From positions 3,361,203-3,425,202 of the forward strand of contig NZ_JAGINW010000001.1 in the NCBI RefSeq assembly GCF_017876405.1: a stretch of 64,000 nt of DNA, given 5' to 3'. The notes beneath the pieces are model-generated. The model saw only the letters and a list, made by a program, of their open reading frames with translations. It was not told where the DNA came from and made no database searches. Each line of letters begins with the position of its first letter. The first letter of the stretch is position 1. Source of the stretch: Kibdelosporangium banguiense. GTDB taxonomy: Bacteria; Actinomycetota; Actinomycetes; Mycobacteriales; Pseudonocardiaceae. Positions 1 through 8,800 of the stretch are shown in pieces. A program made the translations under genes and the position numbers.

Positions 1-440
1 TCCACGCGGTCGTCCGACATCGGCAACAGCCGTACGCCTGGCTGCCAGCGGTCGCACAGCGCCTCGGTCACAGCCGAGAGCGGGTAACCGGCGCGGAGCA
101 TGCGGGTGCGTACGAGGTGCGTCGCGATGTCCTTGTCGCCGAGCCCGAACCAGTCCGGGTCGGCGCCATAGGCCGCGAGCTGCTCCTTGACCACCCAGGT
201 CTCGCCGCGCTGTCCCCAGCCACGGTCGGTGTCTATCCCGCCGCCCAGCGTGTACATGCACGTGTCCAGGTCCGGGCAGATCCGCAGGCCGTGCATCCAC
301 ACGTCGTCACCGGTGTTGACCACCGCGGTGATCTCGTGCGGCGACTCGCCCGGTCCCACCGGCGGCAGTCCCAGCAGGGCCTTCACTCCCAGGAGGAATC
401 GGGCACCGCCGACTCCTCCGACAACCACGACGACCTTCAC
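1..440 (-). CDS. fbiA: FbiA/CofD, 2-phospho-L-lactate transferase-type enzyme of F420 synthesis (C-terminus outside window)
   Basis: Read on the minus strand from a GTG at 440, the frame stays open to the window edge and gives about 146 N-terminal residues. They contain the family's glycine-rich start VVVVGGVGGARFLLG and the block NTGDDVWMHGLRICPDLD, followed by GGGIDTDRGWGQRGE. FbiA moves the lactyl- or enolpyruvyl-phospho moiety from its GDP-activated donor onto Fo, making F420-0 in the cytosol. In mycobacteria fbiA lies next to whiB2 and is transcribed divergently; here about 5 kb of accessory genes separate them. The full protein should be about 320-330 residues, so over half is missing. 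The identification rests on these motifs and on synteny. Confidence 0.9.
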   Translation of the reverse strand, partial: MKVVVVVGGVGGARFLLGVKALLGLPPVGPGESPHEITAVVNTGDDVWMHGLRICPDLDTCMYTLGGGIDTDRGWGQRGETWVVKEQLAAYGADPDWFGLGDKDIATHLVRTRMLRAGYPLSAVTEALCDRWQPGVRLLPMSDDRV

Positions 441-558
441 GATCCGATCCTTGCACGACTCGTTCGACCTTTGCCGAACGCCCTGGCCGGGGCCGTGGGA
501 ACCTCGCGCCGGTATTTGGCGTCCAAGCCCGCGACCGGGCAGGGAAGGTGGTGCTCAC

Positions 559-930
559 GTGGTGAGCTTGCCGTGGGGTATAGGTGCCGAGTTCGCCTTG
601 GGCGCTGTACTGCTGCTTTGGCTGCGCAGGCCGGAGGCAGTGGGCCGAGCGGCCATCTTCGGTCCTCGTGGCGCACTGGTGGTGCTGGCGGCCGCGATGT
701 CTTTCACGGCCATCGCTGTCGTCATCCTGCTGTTCTCGCCGGCCCGGTCGGAAACGCTGTTCTGGCTCGTCGCGTTCCCACTCGGGCTTCTCGTCGCCTG
801 CGTTCTGACCATGGTGTTCGCGAGCTTCTTTGCCGCTCGCACCGGATCCGACGTGGTCGCGGCTGTTCTCCTCATCGCCGCCGTCGTGGGGATGAGCGTG
901 GTCGACTGGCAGATTTTCCGGTTGCAATAG
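559..930 (+). CDS. Small integral membrane protein, unknown function
   Basis: The 123-residue product starts at GTG 559 (GTG 562 is equally possible), about ten bases after AGGGAAGG. It is mostly hydrophobic, with about four membrane segments: near residues 6-20, 35-55, 64-86 and 95-115. The short cytosolic or external links are basic, for example WLRRPEAVGR. No catalytic motif is visible. It faces away from fbiA and is followed after 14 bases by the YbaB-like gene, so the two may share a transcript. I do not recognise the family. Much longer frames that extend upstream run through fbiA and are shadows. Confidence 0.6.
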   Translation: MVSLPWGIGAEFALGAVLLLWLRRPEAVGRAAIFGPRGALVVLAAAMSFTAIAVVILLFSPARSETLFWLVAFPLGLLVACVLTMVFASFFAARTGSDVVAAVLLIAAVVGMSVVDWQIFRLQ

Positions 931-944
931 ACAGGTATGGGCGA

Positions 945-1658
945 ATGGACGACCTGATCAAAGAGCTTCAGCAGCTTCAGCAGTACGCGGCCGGCCTGCA
1001 GGGCCTGATCGCGAATGCCGAGGCCAACGCACCCGCCCGTGCCGAGGGCACCGACAGCACCGGGGCGGTGCATGTCGTGCTCGGTCCGAATGGCGTGCCG
1101 AAGTCCTTTCGGGTCGAGGGGGACTGGGAACGGAAACTCAAGCCGGAGGCATTCGGCGACGCTGTTGTCGGCGCGTTCCAGGCGGCCATGGACGAACGGC
1201 TGAAGGCCTGGTCAGCCACTCTGAGCAAGGACGACTGGCAGTCCAAGGTGGACAACCTGGACCGCCGTCCTGAGGTGCCGGTGATGTTCCAGGGACCCAA
1301 GTTCTCCGGCAAACCCCGGAGTCTCGACGCGCTCGCCGAAGAGATGATCAAAGCGTTCGACGACGCCGAGAAGGTTCCCGACCTGCCCGAACCGAACAAC
1401 GCGGTGGGTACGGCAGGTGGCGGGAAACTCGTGCTGACGTTGTCGAAATCTGCAGTTGTGTCCTGTGTGGCTGATTCGCGCTGGGTTTCCGCGCAGACTG
1501 CCACCCGGCTGACCAACGCGCTGTCGGAAGCCCTGGCGATGGCCACGCGGGAACTGGAAAAATTGTCACCTGCCCAGGAACCGGCCAATCCGCTGGACCG
1601 TCTGATCGGCGAAACCTTCGCTCTGCTCAGCGATCCGCAGCGGCTCGCCGATTCCTGA
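945..1658 (+). CDS. YbaB/EbfC-family protein with a long C-terminal extension
   Basis: The 237-residue protein starts at ATG 945. Its first 95 residues resemble the YbaB/EbfC nucleoid-associated fold: an N-terminal helix rich in Leu and Gln (MDDLIKELQQLQQYAAGLQG), a beta stretch GAVHVVLGPNGVPKSFRVEG and a second helix DAVVGAFQAAMDERLKAW. The remaining 140 residues have no family I recognise. In actinomycetes, proteins of this build are common next to type VII secretion (ESX) substrates, and here the next two genes are of that kind, 13 and 15 bases apart. A role in that small system is inferred; DNA binding is only suggested by the fold. Confidence 0.7.
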   Translation: MDDLIKELQQLQQYAAGLQGLIANAEANAPARAEGTDSTGAVHVVLGPNGVPKSFRVEGDWERKLKPEAFGDAVVGAFQAAMDERLKAWSATLSKDDWQSKVDNLDRRPEVPVMFQGPKFSGKPRSLDALAEEMIKAFDDAEKVPDLPEPNNAVGTAGGGKLVLTLSKSAVVSCVADSRWVSAQTATRLTNALSEALAMATRELEKLSPAQEPANPLDRLIGETFALLSDPQRLADS

Positions 1659-1671
1659 AGGGACACTCGAA

Positions 1672-1983
1672 GTGCCACCTGCCAAAGAACAAGTGACCGT
1701 TGCCACCAACGCACTGCGCTCGGACGCGGGCGTCTGGGACGCACAGAGCGCCGAGCTGGCCAAGATCGGTCCTGAAGTCCAGGACCTGCGGCTGAGCCGG
1801 ATCGAGGCTGGTGTCTTCCAGCTCATGGTCGGCCCGTACGACACCTTGGCCGACCAGTTGACCGACCGGTGCACCGAGGGCACCGGCCGCCTCGCCGAAG
1901 TGGGCAAGACGCTGCGTACGGTCGCGGACACCTACGACGCCGAGGAAGCCAAGAACGAGCACGCACTGCGGAACCTCTACTGA
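1672..1983 (+). CDS. EspC-like type VII secretion target protein
   Basis: This 103-residue, mainly helical protein starts at GTG 1672. It fits the size and helix pattern of the ESX-1 EspC/WXG100-like family. Near the C-terminus is TYDAEEAKNE, whose Y-x-x-x-E spacing matches the YxxxD/E signal used by type VII secretion. It has no Sec signal peptide and no membrane segment. It lies between the YbaB-like gene and a WXG-like membrane protein, as in many actinomycete effector cassettes. No EccC, EccB, EccD or mycosin gene is present in the window, so export would need an ESX machine encoded elsewhere. Confidence 0.65.
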   Translation: MPPAKEQVTVATNALRSDAGVWDAQSAELAKIGPEVQDLRLSRIEAGVFQLMVGPYDTLADQLTDRCTEGTGRLAEVGKTLRTVADTYDAEEAKNEHALRNLY

Positions 1984-1998
1984 GGAAGGCGAACAGTC

Positions 1999-2787
1999 AT
2001 GGGCTTCAGTGAGGCGCAGTTCAACGCCGTCGTGGACAAGATCAACAGTGGTATGCGGACGATGTCGCAGAAGACCGACGCGGTCATGCCCGCCGCGAGC
2101 GCGGCGATGGACCACTGGTACATCCCGGGGTTCGTCAAGGACGCGGTGATGGCGTTGTGCCGCAAGCTGGTCGACATCGCCAAGTCGATCTGGAACAAGA
2201 TCGTCGAGATCCTCAAGGGCGTCGCCGCGCCGGTGATGTTCTTCAAATACGGCTGGGACTGGATGGACGTGCGTGGTACCGCCACCACGGTCGCCGGCCA
2301 GCTGAAGCCGGAACTGCTGCAGACCGACGCGCACTGGAAGGGCGTCGCCGCCGACCGCTACAAGGCCGTCACGGGCTCACAGTCCGCCGCGTCGGAGAAG
2401 GTCGGCACTGTCGCGGAGAAAACCGCTATCTCACTGGGTATCTGTGCTGTCGCGGGTTGCGCGTTCTATGTGGCGATCGGCATCATCGTCGCGAAGTTCA
2501 TCGCGGTACTGGTCGCGTCCATCGCGGCGGTCGGCACGATTGTGTTGTCGTGGGCCGGTTTGGCGATGGTGGTCGCCGACGCGGGCATCAGCAGCGGCCT
2601 GATCATCGCTGCGGTCACCACGCTCGGCGCCGTGCTCACCGCGCAGGCGGCGCAGATGGTCACGCTGCACGGTGAGGCCACTGACAACAGCAAGTTCCCT
2701 GGTGGCAAGTGGCCGGACCCGACCACCGGCACTTTCAACGACGCCACCGTCACCGACGGGGACGCCGACTGGTCGTTCAAGAACTGA
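1999..2787 (+). CDS. WXG100-like protein with C-terminal membrane segments
   Basis: The 262-residue product starts at ATG 1999 after an AGGAAGG-type site. Its first 130 residues are helical and contain HWKGVAADRYKAV at about 112-124, a W-x-G turn like that of WXG100 proteins. Residues about 145-215 hold two or three strongly hydrophobic segments (ICAVAGCAFYVAIGIIVAKF and FIAVLVASIAAVGTIVLSWA). The tail is short and acidic, DADWSFKN. It probably works with the preceding EspC-like protein as a secreted or membrane-embedding partner. It could be an effector, but no toxin motif is visible. A strong hairpin follows the stop. Confidence 0.6.
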   Translation: MGFSEAQFNAVVDKINSGMRTMSQKTDAVMPAASAAMDHWYIPGFVKDAVMALCRKLVDIAKSIWNKIVEILKGVAAPVMFFKYGWDWMDVRGTATTVAGQLKPELLQTDAHWKGVAADRYKAVTGSQSAASEKVGTVAEKTAISLGICAVAGCAFYVAIGIIVAKFIAVLVASIAAVGTIVLSWAGLAMVVADAGISSGLIIAAVTTLGAVLTAQAAQMVTLHGEATDNSKFPGGKWPDPTTGTFNDATVTDGDADWSFKN

Positions 2788-2791
2788 GGCC

Positions 2792-2822
2792 ATGGCTCCG
2801 GGACGAGGGGCCCCGGAGCCAT
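2792..2822. terminator. Bidirectional terminator hairpin
   Basis: A perfect 11-bp inverted repeat, ATGGCTCCGGG and its complement, with a 9-base loop. It lies between two convergent genes (stops at 2787 and 2831), so it can end transcription from both sides. Confidence 0.75.
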
Positions 2823-2830
2823 CCTCAGCC

Positions 2831-3580
2831 TCAGTACTGCGTTGTCGGCAGGGCGATGATCTGGCGCAGGTTCACGCGGGCCGGGCGGCTGACGGTGTAG
2901 GCGACCACGTCGGCCAGTTCTTCGGCGGCGAGGATGCCCGCACTGGCGATCCACTCGTCGAGGAACGCGCCGGACTCACCGGTGATGTCGTCGCGCAGTT
3001 CGCTTTCCACCAGGCCTGGCTCGATGTTCGTGACACGGACGCCCTTCGGGCCCAGTTCCGCGCGCAGTGAGTTGGACACAAAGGTCACGGCTGCTTTGGA
3101 CGCTCCGTAAACCGTGTACTCCGGGAATGTCAGGTGGGCCGCGATCGACGAGATGTTGACCAGGTCGGCGTGTCCGTCCGCGGTCAGATCCGGTGTGAAC
3201 GCCCGCAGCACCCGCAGCAGGCCTGTCACGTTGGTGTCGAGCATCTTCTGCCAGTCGGCGAACGGTGCGTTGCCGATGTCCCCGGGGATCATCACGCCCG
3301 CGTTGTTCACGACCAGGTCCACGCGGCCGAAAGCGGCGTTCACAGCGGTCACGGCGGCGTCCACCGACGCGTCCGACGTGATGTCGGTCGCTACGGCAAG
3401 CGCTTGCCCGCCGTCGGCACGGATCTTGTCAGCGAGTTCTTGGATCCGGTCGGCGCGGCGAGCCAGCAACGCGACCTTCGCGCCGTTGGCGGCGAACGCC
3501 TTGGCGATCGCGGCGCCGATTCCGCTGGCCGCACCGGTGACGACGGCAGTCCGTCCTGCCAGGTTCTCGTATTGGCTCAT
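2831..3580 (-). CDS. SDR-family oxidoreductase
   Basis: The 249-residue protein starts at ATG 3580. It is a classical short-chain dehydrogenase: cofactor motif TGAASGIG at about residues 15-22, NNAG near 92, a catalytic Ser in VNISS, and YGASK as the YxxxK pair near 160. The basic LARRADR after the second strand favours NADP(H). The substrate cannot be told from the sequence. A divergent MmyB-type regulator starts 118 bases away, a common pairing in actinomycetes in which the regulator probably controls the dehydrogenase. Longer frames upstream overlap the regulator and are shadows. Confidence 0.85.
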   Translation of the reverse strand: MSQYENLAGRTAVVTGAASGIGAAIAKAFAANGAKVALLARRADRIQELADKIRADGGQALAVATDITSDASVDAAVTAVNAAFGRVDLVVNNAGVMIPGDIGNAPFADWQKMLDTNVTGLLRVLRAFTPDLTADGHADLVNISSIAAHLTFPEYTVYGASKAAVTFVSNSLRAELGPKGVRVTNIEPGLVESELRDDITGESGAFLDEWIASAGILAAEELADVVAYTVSRPARVNLRQIIALPTTQY

Positions 3581-3697
3581 GTCACCACCGTGCCCCCGCT
3601 GCGAGCAGGCGACGAGGCCCCGGTTCACCTGGTTTCCCGGTGACTGGTTCTGCCAGGACCACCCTTGGCCCTCGACGCCCGTTGCACACTGGAAGCC

Positions 3698-4579
3698 ATG
3701 AGCAACGAGCTGGGCGAGTTCCTGAGGTCGCGGCGGGCCCGGATCGCGCCGGAGGAGGTCGGGCTGCCGCGTGGTGAACGGCGCCGGGTTCCTGGCCTCA
3801 GACGCGACGAACTTGCCCGGCTCGCGGGCGTGAGTGTGGAGTACTACACCCGGCTTGAACAGGGACGAAGCCCCAATGTGTCGGATTCCGTACTGGACTC
3901 CATCGGCAACGCCTTGTCCCTGAACGAGACTGAACGCGAACACTTGCGTACTCTGGTGCGCCCCACGCGGCGCGCGCGCCCGTCGCCGCGCGGGGCCCAA
4001 GTCCGCGGGTCGGTCCAGATGGTGCTCGATCAGATGGACCGGCTGCCCGCGTTCGTGCTGGGGCTGCGACTGGACGTGCTGGCCTGGAACCGCCTTGGCG
4101 ACGCGGTGTACGGCTTCAGCGCCCTTGAGCGGCCGAACATGGCACGCATGCTGTTCCTGGACCCGAAAGCCCAGGAGATGTACCCGGAATGGGTCTATGC
4201 GGCCGAGGACACTGTCGGCCTTCTCAGATGGACGGCCACCCGCAACGGCAACGATCCGCAGCTGGCCGCGTTGATCGGCGAGCTGTCCATCCACAGCGCG
4301 GAGTTCCGCCGGCTGTGGGCGCAGCACGACGTCAAGGAGAAGACCTTCGGGCGCAAACTGATCAACCACCCGCTGGTCGGCGAGCTCGACCTGACCTTCG
4401 AGAGCTTTTCGCTGCCGGCCGGCGAGCCGGACACCATGCTGATCACCTATGTGGCAGTGCCGGGCTCGCCGAGCGCGGACAAACTCGCGATGCTGGGCAG
4501 CTGGTCAGTACCAGAACATGAAGTTGTCCCGGCCCCAGGCGGCCACGAAACTCTCGCCGCCGATCACTCTGAAGAGTGA
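3698..4579 (+). CDS. MmyB-type helix-turn-helix transcriptional regulator
   Basis: The 293-residue protein starts at ATG 3698. The N-terminal XRE-type helix-turn-helix covers about residues 5-75 and includes GLRRDELARLAGVSVEYYTR and LEQGRSPNVS. The C-terminal half, about 110-270, matches the MmyB-like ligand-binding domain (LDVLAWNRLGDAVYGF, HPLVGELDLTFESF). Such regulators bind a small, often lipid-like ligand and usually control a neighbouring oxidoreductase, here the divergent SDR gene. The last 75 bases overlap the end of the convergent site-2 protease gene, so the final residues (about HEVVPAPGG onward) are shared coding DNA. Confidence 0.85.
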   Translation: MSNELGEFLRSRRARIAPEEVGLPRGERRRVPGLRRDELARLAGVSVEYYTRLEQGRSPNVSDSVLDSIGNALSLNETEREHLRTLVRPTRRARPSPRGAQVRGSVQMVLDQMDRLPAFVLGLRLDVLAWNRLGDAVYGFSALERPNMARMLFLDPKAQEMYPEWVYAAEDTVGLLRWTATRNGNDPQLAALIGELSIHSAEFRRLWAQHDVKEKTFGRKLINHPLVGELDLTFESFSLPAGEPDTMLITYVAVPGSPSADKLAMLGSWSVPEHEVVPAPGGHETLAADHSEE

Positions 4580-5278
4580 GTAGCCGATCTCGAAGAACAC
4601 CTGTCCGGCACCGGGAATGCCGATCAGCACCGCGAAGAGGATGAAGGGCGCCCACGGCCGGGCCTTCGCGCCGAACGAACGTGCCTGGTAGGACAGGTAC
4701 GGCTCGATCGCGCCCCAGCCGTCGAGGCCGGGCACCGGCAGGATGTTGAGCAGGAACGCCAGGATCTGCAGCAAGGCCAAAAAGGACAGTGCGGCCGGCA
4801 GCGGGTCGGGCGTGGGGGTGAAGTCGGCCGGGTCGAAGAAGAACACGACCGACAGGGTCAGCAGGACACCGAGAAAGAGGTTGCTCAGCGGTCCGGCCAG
4901 CGACACCATCGACTTCACGCGCTTGGTGCGCAACGCGTGGTGGTTGATCCAGACCGCGCCGCCGGGCAGCGGAATACCGCCGATCAGCAGGAAAATCACC
5001 GGTAGCACGATGCTCAGCACCGGGTCGGTGTATCTGCGGATGTCGAGTGTGAGATATCCCTTGAGCCGCACTTCGTGGTCGCCGCCGCGATACGCCAGGT
5101 ATGCGTGGCCGAACTCATGCAGGCAGAGCGATACCGCCCAGCCGCCGAGAACCAGGAGCAGAGTGCCTGCTGTGGTGGCGATCTCACCTTCGACGAGCGC
5201 GAGCAGCACACCACCCGCGATCGTGGCCGCCAGCAAGCCCAGAAACAGGGGACTGGGACGTACATCTTGTCTCCGCAC
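4505..5278 (-). CDS. Site-2 protease family (M50) membrane metalloprotease
   Basis: From a GTG at 5278 the product has 257 residues and about six membrane segments. The zinc-binding HEFGH lies in the second segment, inside CLHEFGHAYLAYRGG. The third ligand region is NILPVPGLDGW, the family's NxxPxxxLDG. These enzymes cut substrates within the membrane, often anti-sigma factors or signal-peptide remnants. The start is uncertain: an in-frame ATG at 5347 would add 23 residues, but neither has a clear ribosome site. The gene is divergent to whiB2 and overlaps the end of the MmyB-type regulator by 75 bases. Its substrate is unknown. Confidence 0.8.
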   Translation of the reverse strand: MRRQDVRPSPLFLGLLAATIAGGVLLALVEGEIATTAGTLLLVLGGWAVSLCLHEFGHAYLAYRGGDHEVRLKGYLTLDIRRYTDPVLSIVLPVIFLLIGGIPLPGGAVWINHHALRTKRVKSMVSLAGPLSNLFLGVLLTLSVVFFFDPADFTPTPDPLPAALSFLALLQILAFLLNILPVPGLDGWGAIEPYLSYQARSFGAKARPWAPFILFAVLIGIPGAGQVFFEIGYSLFRVIGGESFVAAWGRDNFMFWY

Positions 5279-5392
5279 ACCACCAGTGTGGCAACAGGTA
5301 GTGGTCGGGGTTGATCCACCTCCTGTCCGGACGCTGTCGGTTCTCATCACCCGATCGGGCAAAGAACCGGACTTTCCTCGGGAAATACCGTC

Positions 5393-5404
5393 ACCCACGT
5401 GGGT
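5393..5404. promoter_or_regulatory. 12-bp palindrome upstream of whiB2 (operator candidate)
   Basis: ACCCACGTGGGT is a perfect palindrome in the gap between the divergent site-2 protease gene and whiB2. It lies about 115 bases before the preferred whiB2 start. I do not recognise the regulator; the assignment rests on symmetry and position only. Confidence 0.35.
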
Positions 5405-5519
5405 ACTTCGCTTGACCGGCCGGGACTACACGGGTGTAATCACAGAGATGTCATTCGCCGAATGGGAGGGCGGGTGGCGTCCGCCAACCGGGGAGTGGAA
5501 GGCGGGGAGGTGGACGGAC

Positions 5520-5834
5520 ATGATTGCTGACGAAGGGGACCGAGTCGTGGAGTGGGGGGACGCGCCGACTGAGGATCTGGGCGTCCTGGTACATCTCTTC
5601 GACACGGCAGACGACGAACAGGAGTGGCAGGAACGCGCGCTTTGCGCACAGACCGATCCGGAGGCGTTCTTCCCGGAGAAGGGCGGCTCCACCAGAGAGG
5701 CCAAGCGGATCTGCCAGGGCTGCGAGGTGCGTTCGGAATGCCTCGAATACGCCCTCGGGCACGACGAGCGCTTCGGCATCTGGGGCGGTCTGTCGGAACG
5801 TGAACGCCGCAAGCTGAAGAAACGCGCGATCTAG
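5520..5834 (+). CDS. whiB2: WhiB2/WhmD-type iron-sulfur transcriptional regulator
   Basis: The protein has 104 residues from ATG 5520, which has a strong GGGGAGG site nine bases upstream; an in-frame ATG at 5448 is a weaker alternative. The core WQERALCAQTDPEAFFPEKGG, the later CxxC (ICQGCEVRSEC) and the WhiB signature FGIWGGL are all present. The four cysteines hold a [4Fe-4S] cluster, and the basic end ERERRKLKKRAI contacts DNA. WhiB2/WhmD controls septation and cell division with the primary sigma factor. The near identity of the core to mycobacterial WhiB2, and its place next to fbiA (displaced here), support the name. Confidence 0.9.
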   Translation: MIADEGDRVVEWGDAPTEDLGVLVHLFDTADDEQEWQERALCAQTDPEAFFPEKGGSTREAKRICQGCEVRSECLEYALGHDERFGIWGGLSERERRKLKKRAI

Positions 5835-5859
5835 CACGGGGTATCGCGGGGCCGTACGG

Positions 5860-5879
5860 TATCTACTCGCGAGTAGATA
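5860..5879. promoter_or_regulatory. Perfect 20-bp palindrome before the glycosyltransferase gene
   Basis: TATCTACTCGCGAGTAGATA is a complete 20-bp palindrome ending four bases before the Shine-Dalgarno ACGGAGG of the next gene. The centre TCGCGA is itself symmetric and there is no loop, which suits a dimeric operator better than a terminator. TCTAC is repeated once more just after it. Confidence 0.5.
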
Positions 5880-5895
5880 TCTACGGAGGTAGCAG

Positions 5896-8800
5896 GTGTA
5901 CCCACAGGTCAGGACTGTGCCCGTGCTCGCGGTCCTGGTCTGTCACGACGGTGAGCAATGGCTGCGGCTCGCGCTTTCGGCGCTGCGCCGCAGCACACCC
6001 AGGCCAAGGCACGTGATCGCGGTCGACACGGGCTCGACCGACGGCACACCGAAACTGCTGGCCACCAGCGATGACGTGCTCGACGGCGTACTCACGCTCG
6101 ATCGCTCCACGGGGTTCGGTGCCGCTGTCAAGGCGGCGTTCGAGCACGCCGTGGAGCGGTGGGGCGATCCCGGCGGCTGGATCTGGCTGCTGCACGACGA
6201 CTGTGCACCCGAGCCGGACTGCCTGGCCGCGCTGATGACCGCGGCCGAGTTGTCCCAGTCCGCGGGAGTGCTCGGACCGGTGGCGCTGGACTGGTCGGAT
6301 CCCCGGCTGGTCGTTGAGGCCGGATTGTCCACCGACGCGTCCGGTCACCGGCAGACCGGAATCGGTTCCGGCGATTTGGTGAGAATTTCCCAAAGCAGTG
6401 AGGTTCTTGCCGTCCCGTCGGCGGGGCTGCTGGTCCGCCGTGATCTCTGGGAAGAACTCGGCGGCTTCGATCCGGCGCTGCCGCTGGTGTTCGATGACAT
6501 CGATTTCGGCTGGCGGGCCAATCGATCCGGCGCGGTCGCTTTGTGCGTGCCCGCGGCGCGGATTCGACACGCCCGGGCCATGACACGCGGTGTGCGAACC
6601 GCTTCGGCCGATGCGCAATCCCGCGCGCACGGTATCCGGACGTTCCTGGTGAACTGCGCTTTCTTGTCGTTTGTGACAGGCGTGCCGCGACTGGCGGTGC
6701 TCTGTCTGTTGCGTGGACTGGGCTTTACGCTTTTGCGCCGGATTTCCCGGGCGCGGGCGGAATTCGTGGCGCTGGGCCGGCTGCTCGGCGGCCGGATGAA
6801 ACTGCTGCGCGGCCGCCGTGACCGGCGAAAACTCGGCGGAAGTGTCGGCGGGTTGTTCACCAGCAGATTTACCAGGCTGCGCAACATGATTCGTGCCGGT
6901 GTCACACAACTGGTCCGGCGCCGCGTGGAAGCCGATGTCGCGCTTGGACAAGCGCCCGAAAAAGTGTGGGTGCCGCCCGAGGAACTGCCGCGCCCGGTCG
7001 GGCCGGACGCGTTGCCCGCGGGCGCGTTGGGACGCAAGGGGCAGCGCCTGGCCGCGGGACTGCGCCGGCCGGCGAGTGCGGTCGTCGTCCCTGTTCTGCC
7101 ACCTCTGAGAGCAAGAAAGCCCAGTCCACGGCCGCGTCCGTCGCCTGTGCCACGAGACGGCAGCGCAGTCCCGGAAGTCATGCTGGTCGAAGTGGACCGT
7201 GGCCGGGTCCTCAAACAGATCCTGCTGGCACCGCCTTTGCTGCTGGTGCTGGGATTGCTCGTGGTCGGCCTCGCGGTCAACCGGCACCGGCTGAGCCTCG
7301 ATCTGGTCGGCGGACGACTGCTGCCGATGCCGGACATCTGGCCGGAGTACCTGGCGGCCTGGCACGCAGTGGACGGTGGCACGGCGTCACCGGCGCCGAC
7401 AGCCCTTGCGGTACTGGGGATTCTGGGCGGCCAGGCCGGGTTGTTGCTGCTCGCGGACATGCCGTTGGCGGGCCTGGGCGCGTATCTTGCAACGCGGCGG
7501 CTGCCTGTGCGGCGTGGCGTCCGGGCCGTCATCGCCGGTGTTTACGCACTTCTGCCGCCTGCGACAGCCGCCGTCGCACAAGGACGGCTGGACGCTGTCG
7601 TGGTGCACATCCTGTTGCCGCCTGTGCTTGCCGGGGTTGTGTCGGTGCTGGTACGCGGCTCGCGGTCGTGGCTGTCGCTGGCGGCGGGATCTTCGCTCGG
7701 ACTGGCCGTGATCGGCGCGTTCTCACCACTGACGCATCTGTTGATACTGGTGTGCGCGCTGGGCGGGTTCGTGCTTGCCGGTGGCCAACGCGGCGACGGG
7801 CCTCGCCGTGGGGCCGCGTTGTTCGCGATTGTGTTGCTGCCATTGGCTTTGCTGCTGCCGTGGCCCGCTGTGCTGATCCAGCATCCGGGTGCTCTGCTGC
7901 ACGGTGTCGGCGCCTGGGTTCCTGAGCAGACAGGTCTGGGGCCGGGTGCGTTGCCGGTCCTGGGCTTGGTGGTCGCGGTCGTCGCGGTAGCGGGACTGGT
8001 GTTCCGGCCAGGCCGGGGTTCGTTGCCAGGCTTGGGTTTGCTCGTTCTGGGCCTGGGTGCGGTCGCGGTCGTGCGACTGCTGGCCGCGGCTCCGGTCGGC
8101 GCAGGCGCGCCGCAGCACGGCTGGCTGGGCACGCCGTTGATCATCGTTGGCTGGGGTCTGTTGTGGGCGTTGGCGGGTTCGGACCTCAGGCCACGCCCGG
8201 CGATGACTGTTGGTGCTGTTGGGCTCGCAGTGCTTGTCGCCGGGGCTTTCATCGCTGGTCGGGACGGGCCGTTGACTGCGGGCGAAGGCGTGCAGCTGGC
8301 TTCGTCGCCTGGTCACGAGCTCGCGGACACCGGTCGCGGTGTGCTGGTGATGTCGCACGGCAATGAACCGGTTCGCCTGGCCGCGGGCCGGATGCCCGCG
8401 TTCGGCGACGACGACCTGGTTGCGGTGGCTTCGGCGGAAAGCCGGATTCGCCGGTGGGACAACGACTTGCGCTCGCCGACGCCGGAAATCGCCAAGCCGG
8501 CGGTCGCTTCCGCCGCGGCGGCCGGGGTGCTGTTCGTGGTCATGCCTGATCAGGCGACCAGCGACCGGCTACGGACGACCGCGGGCGATCTCGTCTCACC
8601 TGCTGGGTCCACTTCGGACGGAAGGCCGACGCTCCGGCTGCAACCCGCTGCGGGCCTGGCCGTGCTGCTCGCGCCTGAACTGGCCAAACAGGCCGTCACC
8701 GGAGGCACACCGCCGACCGCCCTGGGCGCAGGCGGCATCGTGCCGGTCGACGCCCGGCCGCCGGATGTCGCCGTACGGGTGTCCGACGGTTCCGAAGGCC

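Noticed and set aside
117..944. Long plus-strand frame running through fbiA into the YbaB-like gene
   Set aside because: The upstream part is antisense to fbiA and overlaps the small membrane protein; the family start is at ATG 945.
1672..2787. A complete type VII secretion locus
   Set aside because: No EccB, EccC, EccD, EccE or mycosin gene is present; only substrate-like proteins are seen.
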